From Cylindrospermum sp. NIES-4074 (lineage in GTDB: Bacteria; Cyanobacteriota; Cyanobacteriia; Cyanobacteriales; Nostocaceae): 64,000 nucleotides of DNA. The stretch spans positions 4,737,677 to 4,801,676 of the forward strand of contig AP018269.1 in assembly GCA_003994795.1 (NCBI GenBank). The letters are read 5' to 3'. The notes beneath the pieces are model-generated. The model had not been told where the DNA came from, did not search any database, and saw only the letters and a program-made list of their open reading frames with translations. Both the position numbers and the translations under genes were made by a program. Of this stretch, positions 43,614-53,709 are shown piece after piece; within the stretch, counting starts at the first letter, position 1; the number at the start of each line of letters is the position of its first letter.

Positions 43614-44177
43614 ATGCGAACAACCACAGGTTCTGTTCACAGCAAACCACCAACTACTCCCACCTACTCCCCCTCTGTACCGCTTTCTGTATATCGGGAA
43701 TTAGCCAGCGAGTTACAAGCCGCACAGTCAAAGTTAGACGCACTCACCACTAAAAACCACCAACTAGGACAAGAAAATCAACTGCTTCGCCAAGAAATTG
43801 CCAAGGTGATTCAATCTTGTTTACACCTGCAAAAATTGCTAGAATCCTCTACAGCAGCTAATTCTCAACCTGCCCCCCCTGCTGTTGAGGTTAAAAGTCC
43901 AACCAAGCAGCCAGTAGCTGAAGCACGTCCACGTCAGCAAGTTCCTCGCGTTCCTCCCCAGAAAAAGCGCCGTGAGGACTCTGGAGAGAAGAGATTCCCA
44001 ACACCGGAACGAGTTTATATAGAAGAACAGGAAGTACGCTATTATGCCACCACGAACCAAGAGGTAAAGGAACTCGGTGGTTGGTGGTTAATGATCACTA
44101 TGTTTTTAATTATGGTGACAGCTTTTAGTGCTGGATATTTCATTGTGCGTCCCCTGCTTAACCAACAAAATCGTTAA
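43614..44177 (+). CDS. Coiled-coil protein with C-terminal membrane anchor
   Basis: A 187-aa protein: a Pro/Thr-rich N terminus, a coiled coil at ~28-75 (ELASELQAAQSKLDAL, QLGQENQLLRQEIAKVI), a basic Pro-rich linker, and a single membrane helix near the C terminus (WWLMITMFLIMVTAFSAGYFIV). It is tail-anchored. No family recognised. It precedes glnB on the same strand by 275 bp. Confidence 0.8.
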   Translation: MRTTTGSVHSKPPTTPTYSPSVPLSVYRELASELQAAQSKLDALTTKNHQLGQENQLLRQEIAKVIQSCLHLQKLLESSTAANSQPAPPAVEVKSPTKQPVAEARPRQQVPRVPPQKKRREDSGEKRFPTPERVYIEEQEVRYYATTNQEVKELGGWWLMITMFLIMVTAFSAGYFIVRPLLNQQNR

Positions 44178-44422
44178 TTACTCTTGAAAACATGCTATGA
44201 ATTTTGCAAATAAGGGATGAGTGTTTAATTTGAGTAACATAAGTTACATATTGCTTCCATCTCCAGATTAAGCATTTATAAAAATTACTCAATTCTTGAT
44301 GCTGCTGTCAGAACTTATGAAACAAAGCATCTACAGTTAAAAAAAGTGGCAATAATCACATATGTTTTAGGAAAAGCGCTGCTAGTTACAGCTTAAGACA
44401 ACGGATCTGGTTAGATAGATAA

Positions 44423-44791
<369 letters not shown>

Positions 44792-44936
44792 GTAAGGAGT
44801 GCTCGATGCTTCGGCTGAAGTGCTGAGTATTAAGATATTTGGCGTTGCTGAGTTGTGGGATGAAGTATGGTGAGTTTTTCATCTCTGAAGTCAGCAACGC
44901 TTTCTGTTGAGGCTTTTATTGCTGAAGGAGAATTGT

Positions 44937-44999
44937 ATGGTACGTCTATCTATGCATCCCGGAGAAATTTTAGCTGATGAACCGTCGCCCCAATCTTAA
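44937..44999 (+). pseudogene. HigA-like antitoxin N-terminal remnant
   Basis: A 20-codon frame with AAGGAG 6 nt before its ATG: MVRLSMHPGEILADEPSPQS. The HPGEIL-x-DE segment is the conserved start of HigA antitoxins, but the frame stops before the HTH. No HigB toxin is next to it. It is a truncated relic, or the 5' end of a gene removed by deletion. Confidence 0.5.
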
Positions 45000-45091
45000 A
45001 AAATGGTTTGTGGAAATTTTCGCTAAACCAGTATAGCTATTGGATCATCTTTTTTGTGGAGTTCTCTTCAAGAATTGAGGGATTTATCACG

Positions 45092-45697
45092 ATGAAAACT
45101 AAAGCTGCTTTACCCCACGATTTTCTCAAAAATCAAAAAGTATCAGCCATTGTTGAAGCGTATTTTGAGTTCAATCATCTTAAACAACTCTATCGCCAAG
45201 GTTGGTTGCAGCGTGGTATCCCCTCTCAGAATTGCGAGAGTGTTGCTGAACATTCATTTTGCGTCACCCTATTAGCACTATTTTTGGCAGAATCTTACTT
45301 TCCTGAATTGGATAAGTGGAAAGTAATTTGCATGGCGTTATTACATGATCTTGGAGAAATTCATGCAGGTGACTTTACGCCTCTAGATAACGTGGAGGCA
45401 TCAGAAAAACACCGTCTCGAATGTCAATCTGTGGAAAAAGTTTTATCGAAACTGCCTGGTGGTTCAACTCACTTGGCTTTGTGGAAAGAGTATGAAGCAG
45501 GAACATCACCAGAAGCTCGCTTTGTCCGTGAGATTGATTGTTTAGAGATGGGTTTGCAAGCCAGTGTTTATGAGCAACAAAATCTGGTTGATCCGAAAAG
45601 CTTTTTTGCCTCTGCTCAGAATGTTCTTTGTGACTCCAGGCTTCTACAGATATTGAAAGAATTAGAGTTACTGAAAAAATGTATAGAAAACGAGTAA
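45092..45697 (+). CDS. HD-domain phosphohydrolase (YfbR/HDDC2-like)
   Basis: A 201-aa HD protein. Metal-binding motifs: ESVAEHSFCVTLLALF (His), ALLHDLGEIHAGDFTPLD (HD pair) and EIDCLEMGLQASVY (Asp). This layout resembles 5'-deoxynucleotidases that hydrolyse dNMPs. The frame opens at 45008 but the ATG at 45092 gives the natural start; AGGGAT lies upstream of it. Confidence 0.88.
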   Translation: MKTKAALPHDFLKNQKVSAIVEAYFEFNHLKQLYRQGWLQRGIPSQNCESVAEHSFCVTLLALFLAESYFPELDKWKVICMALLHDLGEIHAGDFTPLDNVEASEKHRLECQSVEKVLSKLPGGSTHLALWKEYEAGTSPEARFVREIDCLEMGLQASVYEQQNLVDPKSFFASAQNVLCDSRLLQILKELELLKKCIENE

Positions 45698-45871
45698 TTC
45701 AGCCATTATCCTGACTATCAATTGAGTCTAGGTTTCTACCTTGGTAAGTAGGTAGGTGGAGGAAAATCAAAATATATTTCGTTTGGTAAAATGGCTCAAA
45801 CTCAATCAAGATAAGGAATTAAGTCAACTTTACATATCGTTACACATTTTGGTTATCTCACGTCCACCTAC

Positions 45872-46114
45872 TTAAGCGTGGCGTTGTTGGTTAATTTCTG
45901 CAAATATTTCTGTTATATCTGGTTGATTTTTCCACGCACCAAATAATTTGTTTAATTTAGCTAATCTCTCCTCTTCTGTTAAATGTAGTTTTGGTTCTGG
46001 TATTTGCTTTTCAATAAATTTCAGATCTATTATTATTTCTGTTCCATCTGGAATGTTATTTAGCTGTTCTAATATTTCAATAGTTTGACCGCGTTTTATA
46101 CCTTTAATTTTCAT
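45872..46114 (-). CDS. Orphan antitoxin-like protein
   Basis: An 80-aa protein beginning MKIKGIKRGQTIEILEQLNNIPDG, the pattern of cyanobacterial VapB-type or related antitoxins, with a helical acidic C-terminal half. No toxin gene lies downstream (45698-45871 is non-coding), so it is either orphan or its partner is lost. Confidence 0.7.
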   Translation of the reverse strand: MKIKGIKRGQTIEILEQLNNIPDGTEIIIDLKFIEKQIPEPKLHLTEEERLAKLNKLFGAWKNQPDITEIFAEINQQRHA

Positions 46115-46234
46115 GATGTTTTATCCTTTATCTTTTGATATCTCAATATTAGTCTAACATATTAGAAGAGGGGGTAGTTAAATTACACCGCTTCTAATAC
46201 AACATACAAATCAAATTACAACTTCATACCATGA

Positions 46235-48346
46235 TTACGCTGTTGTATCTTTATCTATCAGATTCTCTAGTTTACCTAAAACTTTCTCGTGCCATGCTTT
46301 TTCAATCTGACTGTCTAATAAGTTGTGTAAATGCTGTTGTTCAGGAGCATTAAACCATGCTTGAAACTTAGAGATTACATCCTTACGAAATCCTGATCCT
46401 TTAAGAAACATACACTCATCCCAGATAGGGGATTTGATGAGTGTAGGCTTAAAGATTTGTTCACTAATTTGTTCTGAATAAGTAAGGAATTCTTGATGCC
46501 ATTCATCCCAATTTGCTAATATTTGAGTTATAAAACTCTCTGCATATTCTTTGACTAGAGAATCACCACTCAAATGTTCTAGTATTCCTTTAAATTTGTA
46601 GAAAATCCCCATAGTAACAGTCCATGCAACAGACTTAGAACCATTACCCAGAAGAAAATAGACATCAAACTTGTCTAAGGTTCCATTACGGCGTATAGTT
46701 GCCCGTAGTGTACCTGAATGAGTCTTTCGCATTTCTGGTATTAGTAGCTTCTGATGAATATTACCAAAATATAAAGATTTTTGACTGTAATCATTCAAGA
46801 AAATTTCTAATGATTTACTAACTTTTTTGTATGCCTCTTGTGCATTCTTTTCTTTTTGGTTCCTAATCAGAATTGTTATCGCGTCAACTGAACTAGAAAG
46901 GCGCTCAACGTAGGTATAACGCAATTTATCCAGTTTCTCAATTAGCATCCTGTTGAAATCTGAAGGATTATCTTCTCCTGGTTGAGCGTTAAAAAATAGA
47001 ATTGGTATGTCCTTGACATTAATTTCTTTCAGCAGTGGTTTTAGTGACTTCTTCACTTCTTGACACTTTAGGCTGTATGCCTCATCTTTTGAATCTACTG
47101 GATCTCCAGTATCATTATATCCCTTATAAGCTTCATCATTTTGCGGCAGTACAAGAATGATAACGCGCTCTCTTAACAATTGTTCAGAACCGTTTTGAAT
47201 TAGGTTATCAATCAGATCATATATCTCACTATTTGGTGCATCGTTGAAGCGTGAACACAAGATAGTCAGAGTTCGTTGATCGTTTAAGCAGTCCATTAAA
47301 TCGCGTCGAACAGCCGTACCATCCTTATCTAAACCCCTACTATCAATAACCTCTAATTCATAGGGAGATGAGTGAAAGAACTCACTAGGAACAATAATAT
47401 CTATTCTTTGTGGAACTGAAAATTCCTTATGGAGACCAAAGTTGATTTGCTTAAAGGTTTCTTTCAGCCATTCAATTTCTGTCTGATTAGAAATTTCCTC
47501 AAACCATATTTCCTCTCGCGTCCTTTCTTGAAGCTTGAGCATTTCTGAAAAATTCAAACGCAGAGTATCTGAGTTTGAATGCTGGGTTGCTAATTCCGCA
47601 AAATTTTCCCCTTTCAATCCAGCCATATTAAATACCAGACGCTGGACTTCTTGAGGAACGATTTCTAGTGGCTTCTCTTCGGGGTCATTGTGGTTACTTG
47701 TACATAAATCCTCAACCAATTTGTTTATTTCATCCAAAGACTGAGGCTTAACCCTTATTCCAAATTTCTCTCCGCCTCGAATACCAACTTCACAAACAGT
47801 TGTTCTGCCAGTTCCAACGGCGAGAATGCTTTGACGATGGATTTGTTTTTCCTGTGGAATTACCAATCCTGTTAACTTACATACTGCTGTTGTCTTGCCA
47901 ACGCCAACCCGGCCTGCGTATGCGATGGAATGTTCAAGAGAAGTCAGATATTCTGCTTCTTCCCGAACGCTCTTGTCATACATCTCAGCTTGACGTATTA
48001 GAAAATCAGGTGCATCTTCAGAAATTAATTTTTGCAACTCTTTGAGAGAAGTCTCTGCTTTCCATAAATCGTCCCTCTGTGGGTTCCTGAACGATGGGCG
48101 CTTCAAAATCTCCCAAGGCTTTAGAAATTCGAGATAAGACTGGGCTTCTTCCGTACCAATAGCCTTCACATATTCCTCTATTTCCTGGCCTGTAGGGGTC
48201 ACTTTCCCTTTCTCGATACGTGAAATATGGCTTTGCGCTACGTTAAGACTTTGTGCGATATCAGCTTGCTTCTTTTTTGTTGCCTTTCTCAAATCAGACA
48301 GAGTTTTGCCCACATCGTTTGGTACATCATATATGCTGGTAGACAT
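46235..48346 (-). CDS. XRE-HTH fused to a dynamin-like P-loop GTPase
   Basis: A 703-aa protein. Residues ~12-65 are an XRE/Cro HTH (GKTLSDLRKATKKKQADIAQSLNVAQSHISRIEKGK). After a linker, a GTPase domain has Walker A AGRVGVGKTTAV (144-155), a switch-like GTGRTT (178-183) and the G3-type VIDSRGLD (333-340). A specificity-type ILVLPQNDEAY stretch and IPILFFNAQPGE follow, then a long helical C-terminal half (~480-703), as in dynamin-like proteins. An HTH on such a GTPase is unusual. Standing alone with no partner gene, it could be a self-regulated defence NTPase; that is inference. No membrane helix is evident. Confidence 0.82.
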   Translation of the reverse strand: MSTSIYDVPNDVGKTLSDLRKATKKKQADIAQSLNVAQSHISRIEKGKVTPTGQEIEEYVKAIGTEEAQSYLEFLKPWEILKRPSFRNPQRDDLWKAETSLKELQKLISEDAPDFLIRQAEMYDKSVREEAEYLTSLEHSIAYAGRVGVGKTTAVCKLTGLVIPQEKQIHRQSILAVGTGRTTVCEVGIRGGEKFGIRVKPQSLDEINKLVEDLCTSNHNDPEEKPLEIVPQEVQRLVFNMAGLKGENFAELATQHSNSDTLRLNFSEMLKLQERTREEIWFEEISNQTEIEWLKETFKQINFGLHKEFSVPQRIDIIVPSEFFHSSPYELEVIDSRGLDKDGTAVRRDLMDCLNDQRTLTILCSRFNDAPNSEIYDLIDNLIQNGSEQLLRERVIILVLPQNDEAYKGYNDTGDPVDSKDEAYSLKCQEVKKSLKPLLKEINVKDIPILFFNAQPGEDNPSDFNRMLIEKLDKLRYTYVERLSSSVDAITILIRNQKEKNAQEAYKKVSKSLEIFLNDYSQKSLYFGNIHQKLLIPEMRKTHSGTLRATIRRNGTLDKFDVYFLLGNGSKSVAWTVTMGIFYKFKGILEHLSGDSLVKEYAESFITQILANWDEWHQEFLTYSEQISEQIFKPTLIKSPIWDECMFLKGSGFRKDVISKFQAWFNAPEQQHLHNLLDSQIEKAWHEKVLGKLENLIDKDTTA

Positions 48347-48491
48347 AAAAGATATTGTGATTTACGCAACTGTATAAACTTATTTATTGCATATATTTTA
48401 TATATTGGCAATAATTATTAGCATTTATGCAAAAATAGCCCCTACACACCACAAACAGTACAGTAATGGGCAAAAATTTTAAATTTAGTAA

Positions 48492-49079
48492 TCAAGACTC
48501 AAAACTCAAGACTGCTACCAACTGCGGAATTAAAGCTTTCAAAGCCTTACCCCGATGACTAATTGATTTTTTCTCTTCCGGTGTCATTTGGGCAAAAGTC
48601 AATTGCTTTTCTGGTACATAAAAAATGGGATCATAGCCGAAACCACCATCCCCACGGGTGGCTGTGAGAATTTCGCCACGACATACACCTTCTGATTGTA
48701 GTGCGATCGCTCCATCAGGACTCGCAACCGCCACTGCACATACAAATTGCGCTTGGCGGCTAACTTCATCGCCTAACTCCCTCAACAGTCTGGCAATGCG
48801 TTCTGCGTCGGTTTGCCCGTAACGCGCAGAATATACACCCGGCGCACCATTTAAGGCATCCACCGCTAAACCAGAATCATCGGCAATCGCCCAATTTCCT
48901 GTGGCTTTGGCAACTTCTGAGGCTTTGAGACAGGCATTAGCCACAAAGGTTTCACCTGTTTCTTCAACGTCCAATTCTTCCGGTTTGAGGGTTAATTCCC
49001 AACCAGAATCAGCGAGGTAAGCTTGCATTTCTCGCAATTTACCAGGATTGCTTGTAGCTACTACGAGTAATTTTGTCAT
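48492..49079 (-). CDS. rdgB: Non-canonical purine NTP pyrophosphatase (RdgB/HAM1)
   Basis: A 195-aa house-cleaning enzyme that removes dITP and XTP. Motifs: VVATSNPGKLREMQAYL, ETFVANACLKASEVA, AIADDSGLAVDALNGAPGVYSARYG, GDGGFGYDPIFYVPE and SHRGKAL. Start ATG at 49079. Confidence 0.95.
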   Translation of the reverse strand: MTKLLVVATSNPGKLREMQAYLADSGWELTLKPEELDVEETGETFVANACLKASEVAKATGNWAIADDSGLAVDALNGAPGVYSARYGQTDAERIARLLRELGDEVSRQAQFVCAVAVASPDGAIALQSEGVCRGEILTATRGDGGFGYDPIFYVPEKQLTFAQMTPEEKKSISHRGKALKALIPQLVAVLSFES

Positions 49080-49081
49080 TA

Positions 49082-49240
49082 GTCATTGGTCATTAGTCAT
49101 TAGTCAAACAATTTTAGATTTTAGATTTTAGATTTTAGATTGACCCCAGCAATCAAGTCAGGGGCTTATCACCCTTTTTAAATTTTGAATCTTGAATCCA
49201 AAATCCAAAATTTAAAATCTAAAATTCGGTCATTAGTCCT
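49082..49240. repeat. Dispersed palindromic repeat, copy 1
   Basis: Runs from GTCATTGGTCATTAGTC, through TTTAGATTTTAGATTTTAGA and TTGACCCCAGCAATCAAGTC, to CAAAATTTAAAATCTAAAA. It recurs almost unchanged at 59527-59738 and can fold back because AAAATCTAAAATT pairs with AATTTTAGATTTT. Further ATTACCCATTACCCA heptamer repeats follow to 49320. Confidence 0.8.
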
Positions 49241-49320
49241 TGGGGATTGGTAATTGGGGAAGAGGTGATTGATTTCTATTACCCATTACCCATCACCCAT
49301 TACCCATTACCAATTACCCA

Positions 49321-50763
49321 TTAAGTAGATTCTGCCCAGTTTTTTGCCCAAGCGAGGGTTTGATGCACTTGTTCTATTGTGGAAGCTTCGCAGTAGAGGC
49401 GTAACACTGGTTCGGTACCACTAAAGCGAATCATTAACCAGCTTTGATCAGCTAGGCGGAATTTGTAACCGTCAATTGTTTGACAATCAATTACGGCTTT
49501 ACCGGCAATTTCTGTTAAAGGTTGGGTTTGCAGTTGTTGCAGCAGTTTTCCTCTAACTTCCATGCTGGCTAAGGGCAAATCTATGCGATCGTATGCTGAA
49601 ATGAAATTGACTTGTTGTTGCAAGTGGCGATAATAATCACCTAAATCACGCCCCGATTCGACGATCGCCTCTAAGACATACAATGCTGACAGTAAAGCAT
49701 CCCGTTCAGGAATATGGCTACCATAACCAATGCCTCCCGACTCTTCACCACCAAGCAATACCTGTGCTGCTAACATCCTGTCGGCAATGTATTTGTAACC
49801 AACTGGTGTTTCAAACACTGACAAGTTATGAAGTTTAGCCACGAGGGGAATCAAATCTGAACCGCTAACTGTTTTAACTATTTCCCCGCTAAAGTTACGC
49901 CGTTGGGTTAAGTGGTCAATTAAGATGGGAATCAATATTTGGGAACTGAGGAAGTTAGCTTCTCCATCGACTGCGGCAATACGATCGCAATCTCCATCAA
50001 ATACTAACCCCACCGCTAACCCTGTTTTATCTGTTTCTCGATGGGTTTTGATGACTGAAAACAGAAGCGAAAGATATTTGGGTAAGGGTTCGGGGGCACC
50101 ACCACCAAATAAGGGATCGCGATCGCTATTAATTTCTTTTACCCCATCCCCTAACAGCCTATCTAGCCCACTTGCAGCGGCACCATGCATCACATCGACA
50201 AAAACTGTCAGTTTTCCAGATGCGATCGCTTGCTGAATTTTGGCTATATCAACTTTACCTTTTAGCCCTTCGGTGTAACTGGGCCAGGGATCAAAACTCT
50301 CTTGTTTGCCTGGAATCGCTGCTAGTGGAACGCCTTGAGATAACAGCCCTTCTATCTCTTTGGTGACTTCTGGCGGTACTGAACCTCCAAATGCACCCTT
50401 GACTTTTAACCCTAAATATGCACCTGGATTATGGCTAGCTGTAATTACCAGCGCCCCTAAAGCATTGAGTTGTTTTGCTGCCCAGCTATAGGCTGGAGTT
50501 GGGGCAAAACTTTCACTTAACAGCACATCAAAGCCAATAGCGGTGACAGATTTAGCGACAGCCTGGGCAAAATCTTCTGCCATAAAGCGGCGATCGTAAC
50601 CGACAATAATTGTGCGGCTACCCGTCGTAGAAAAATATGTATTATATAATACTTGAGCGGCAACTGGTGCAACCAGGGCTAGGCGTTCAAAGGTGAACTC
50701 ATCACCAATTACGCCCCGCCAGCCGTCTGTACCAAACTTAATTTCGTGAGCTACAACTGGCAT
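49321..50763 (-). CDS. Phosphoglucomutase/phosphomannomutase family protein
   Basis: A 480-aa alpha-D-phosphohexomutase. Active-site phosphoserine loop VITASHNPGAYLGLKVKG; metal loop VFDGDCDRIAAVDG; sugar loop GGEESGGIGYG; phosphate loop IRFSGTEPVLRLYCEA. It interconverts 1- and 6-phosphates of a hexose. The exact sugar cannot be read from motifs. Confidence 0.93.
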   Translation of the reverse strand: MPVVAHEIKFGTDGWRGVIGDEFTFERLALVAPVAAQVLYNTYFSTTGSRTIIVGYDRRFMAEDFAQAVAKSVTAIGFDVLLSESFAPTPAYSWAAKQLNALGALVITASHNPGAYLGLKVKGAFGGSVPPEVTKEIEGLLSQGVPLAAIPGKQESFDPWPSYTEGLKGKVDIAKIQQAIASGKLTVFVDVMHGAAASGLDRLLGDGVKEINSDRDPLFGGGAPEPLPKYLSLLFSVIKTHRETDKTGLAVGLVFDGDCDRIAAVDGEANFLSSQILIPILIDHLTQRRNFSGEIVKTVSGSDLIPLVAKLHNLSVFETPVGYKYIADRMLAAQVLLGGEESGGIGYGSHIPERDALLSALYVLEAIVESGRDLGDYYRHLQQQVNFISAYDRIDLPLASMEVRGKLLQQLQTQPLTEIAGKAVIDCQTIDGYKFRLADQSWLMIRFSGTEPVLRLYCEASTIEQVHQTLAWAKNWAEST

Positions 50764-50844
50764 GGAGGTATCCTATTTGTTTATCGGTCGGATTCTAGCA
50801 TTTATACAGTCTACAAGGTAAAAAAAGAATATAGTAAAATATAA

Positions 50845-51510
50845 TCACACCGCAGCCAGAGATTGTTTTTGGGCTGCTAGTGCGATCGCCAGTGGTAAGA
50901 TGCGATGTTCCTGAACTTGAATCCTCGCGTGGAGGGTTTCAGAAGTGTCATCTGGGAGAACTGGCACCGCAGCCTGCATCAAAATGGGGCCACTATCAAC
51001 TTCTAAACAAACTAAGTGTACTGTACAACCAGTGATTTTGACCCCAGACGCCAAGGCTTGTTCTACAGCTTGAATACCCTTGAAACTAGGCAACAAGCTG
51101 GGGTGGATATTGATGATTTTGTCAGGAAAACCATCAATCAATACTTGTGTCACTAGACGCATCCAGCCGGCCATAATTACCCATTCCACATCATACTGCC
51201 GCAACCGCTGCACAATTTGCCTGTCGAAATCTTTGCGGCTTTTGTAGTCACGGTGGTTTAACAATACAGCTTCTACACCGCGATTTGCTGCTCTTGCCGC
51301 TGCCTTAGCCGAGGGGTTATTATAAATCAAAACTTGAATTTGGGCATTTAGCCGTCGATCTGCGATCGCTTGGGCAACTACCTCAAAATTGCTGCCATTC
51401 CCAGAGGCCATAATTCCCAGCTTTAAAGGGGCGCTTTGTGTAAATTGGTCGCTAGAAACTTGGGGAGAAATTAGGCTAGCAGCAGCATCAATTGTGGAAT
51501 GGGAACTCAT
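50845..51510 (-). CDS. purN: Phosphoribosylglycinamide formyltransferase
   Basis: A 221-aa GAR transformylase of purine synthesis, using 10-formyl-THF. Motifs: LGIMASGNGSNFEVVAQAI, YNNPSAKAAARAANRGV, VMAGWMRLVTQVLIDGFPDKIINIHPSLLPSFKG (catalytic Asn-x-His) and GCTVHLVCLEVDSGPILMQ. A ~25-residue N-terminal extension precedes the usual start. Confidence 0.95.
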   Translation of the reverse strand: MSSHSTIDAAASLISPQVSSDQFTQSAPLKLGIMASGNGSNFEVVAQAIADRRLNAQIQVLIYNNPSAKAAARAANRGVEAVLLNHRDYKSRKDFDRQIVQRLRQYDVEWVIMAGWMRLVTQVLIDGFPDKIINIHPSLLPSFKGIQAVEQALASGVKITGCTVHLVCLEVDSGPILMQAAVPVLPDDTSETLHARIQVQEHRILPLAIALAAQKQSLAAV

Positions 51511-51800
51511 ACCAATTTTGGATTTGGGATTTTAGATGTTGGATTGGGAATACTCACGTTGTCAGCATTCAGCCGTCAGCTATCAGCTATCAGCTATTTT
51601 GAAGAATTTATGAGCATTCTGGCAGAGGATTACTAATTGCTTTTGGTGTAAGTTTCCCCAACTCAAAACCCTTAAACTCAGTCTAAAGTCCGGTTTTAGC
51701 TGACTGACTTCGGCTTCGCTCAGTCGAACGCTGACCGCTGATTGCTGAATGCTTACCTCACGTTTAGCTTGTTTAAATCCCAATTCACGAGTATACACAA

Positions 51801-52730
51801 TTAACGTTCTAACAAACGAGAGCCTACTGGACATTGAACTGGTTGGGATTCTTGGGTAGGAATTTTTGGCTTACTTGGTGCAATAGTTGAAGGTTTGACA
51901 GTTTCACAAATAGCTGCATTTGTGACGTCATAGTCTTGACCTTTGACTTTTCTGACAAAGACAATGCCTGTATAACTTTTCAAATCAGGTTTTTTAGCGG
52001 TAGCGGTGTTAATGATGCTTTGGTTGCCCTTGCCTTGGGGTACAATTCGATAGCGGTAATTCTCAGTTTCTGGCTTAATACCAATTTGAAGTTCATTGAT
52101 CGTAGTAGCGAACTTGCCATATTCTAGGTAGTAAGCCTGTTGTGCGCGGTTCATAGCACCAATAATTTGTTTAGCGTCAGCTTCAGTCCCCTTGCGGGTT
52201 GAATCTCCTGAGTCTGAATTAGTAAGTTGGGTATTCTCCGGCAATGTCGTGCTGTCGGAAACCTTTTTAAATAAGGTCGCTGTTGAAGAAAAAGCTTTGG
52301 GTCTAGGTTTGCCAGGATCAGTTTCATTTAATTGCAACCGCAACTGACCATCAGCAGTAAATTCAAAAATTGTCAATACTGGCTGCGGGTTGCCAGGAAT
52401 TGTCACATCTAGATGCATGGGTTGTGGCGTCGGGTTGATGCGATACTTAAATTCGGCAGCCACAAATTTATCCAAATTGGGCAGAAGGAGAAAAAATTTG
52501 CCTTCTGGTGTGAAAATCAAGCTTAAATTTGTGGGATCTGAAGGCTCTTGTGCTTTCCATTGTCCCAATAATTTCTGGGAAATAGGGTTTGTTGGCTTTG
52601 CTGGTTGTGATGGACTTGGTGTTGGTGCTGTTGCTGGTTGTGCTAACACAGTTGTGTCGAGCGTCATTAGCAATGATATAAATACGCTAGCGATCGCGAA
52701 TTTGCCAAAGTAGGGGAAAATTTTAGACAT
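51801..52730 (-). CDS. Exported protein with a type IV pilin-like C-terminal domain
   Basis: A 309-aa protein. It has a Sec-type signal (IASVFISLLMTLDTTVLAQ), a Pro-rich linker, a beta-rich domain (LLGQWKAQEPSDPTNLSLIF, HLDVTIPGNPQPVLTIFEF) and, from ~185, a pilin G/H-like domain (DAKQIIGAMNRAQQAYYLEYGKFA, NYRYRIVP). The pilin-like part lacks the prepilin cleavage site and hydrophobic N-helix, so it is not a structural pilin. Confidence 0.85.
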   Translation of the reverse strand: MSKIFPYFGKFAIASVFISLLMTLDTTVLAQPATAPTPSPSQPAKPTNPISQKLLGQWKAQEPSDPTNLSLIFTPEGKFFLLLPNLDKFVAAEFKYRINPTPQPMHLDVTIPGNPQPVLTIFEFTADGQLRLQLNETDPGKPRPKAFSSTATLFKKVSDSTTLPENTQLTNSDSGDSTRKGTEADAKQIIGAMNRAQQAYYLEYGKFATTINELQIGIKPETENYRYRIVPQGKGNQSIINTATAKKPDLKSYTGIVFVRKVKGQDYDVTNAAICETVKPSTIAPSKPKIPTQESQPVQCPVGSRLLER

Positions 52731-52818
52731 TTAGGTGAGAGGTATTTGGTTTCCAGGATCTTAGCAGTAGCTTTGCGTATAATCACCCCTACACTGAAAT
52801 TTAATACTTAACTTTGCT

Positions 52819-53706
52819 ATGAAAACAACCCGCTTTACCCGTGTACATCTGCTGGATAATGATACCGTTGCCGCTTGGGTTTTTCTCACACCAGCGCTGA
52901 TTTTATTAGGCGTATTTATTATTTGGCCGATCGCCTATTTGTTTTACCTCAGTTTTACAGCTGGTAGTTTCACTTCCACAGGCACTTATTGGGTAGGCTT
53001 AAAAAATTACTGGCGGTTACTGCTCAATGCTGATTTTTGGCAAGTTATAATTAACAGCGTTTATTTTACCCTGGCGACAGTTATTCCCAGCTTAGTTATT
53101 CCTTTGGGACTAGCAGTATTATTAAACCGCTCTTTAGCTTTGCGGGGTATCTTGCGAAGTGCTTACTTTCTGCCTTCAATTATCTCTCTTGTTGCGGCTG
53201 GTTTAGGATTTCGCTGGCTGTTTCAAACCACTGGGCCAGTGAATGCATTTTTAGATGTGGTCGGCATTCCGCCTATTTCCTGGCTGGGAGACACATCTTG
53301 GGCGATGCCAGTCATTATTTTAATGAGTATTTGGAAACAATTAGGTTTTAATATGGTGGTGTTTTTGGCGGGGTTGCAAGCAATTCCCCAAAGTCGTTAT
53401 GAAGCGGCGGAGTTAGACGGAGCAAATGCTTGGCAGCAATTTTGGTATATTACCTTGCCTGGATTGACATCTACATTAATATTTGTCATTGTCACTACTA
53501 CTATTTTTACATTGCGAAGTTTTGAGCAAGTTTATGTAATGACCGGCGGAGGCCCGTTGAATTCTACGAATTTGCTAGTTTATTACGTTTACCAAGAAGC
53601 TTTTGCTCAATTTGATTTTGGCTACGCCGCCGCAGCCTCAACATTGCTGTTAGCAGTAACTCTGGCATTAGTATATTTGCAATTACGCTCTTGGGGCGAG
53701 GAGTGA
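52819..53706 (+). CDS. Carbohydrate ABC transporter permease (MalF/UgpA-like)
   Basis: A 295-aa membrane protein with six helices and the EAA loop YEAAELDGANAWQQFWYITLPGL that contacts the ATPase. NLLVYYVYQEAFAQFDFGYAAAASTLLL is typical of sugar permeases. No binding protein, second permease or ATPase gene is adjacent, so its partners must be elsewhere. Confidence 0.92.
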   Translation: MKTTRFTRVHLLDNDTVAAWVFLTPALILLGVFIIWPIAYLFYLSFTAGSFTSTGTYWVGLKNYWRLLLNADFWQVIINSVYFTLATVIPSLVIPLGLAVLLNRSLALRGILRSAYFLPSIISLVAAGLGFRWLFQTTGPVNAFLDVVGIPPISWLGDTSWAMPVIILMSIWKQLGFNMVVFLAGLQAIPQSRYEAAELDGANAWQQFWYITLPGLTSTLIFVIVTTTIFTLRSFEQVYVMTGGGPLNSTNLLVYYVYQEAFAQFDFGYAAAASTLLLAVTLALVYLQLRSWGEE

Positions 53707-53709
53707 GGC

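Noticed and set aside
51583-51834. 83-codon minus-strand frame between purN and the pilin-like gene
   Set aside because: It runs through ATCAGCTATCAGCTAT repeats and overlaps the end of the pilin-like gene; no family features.
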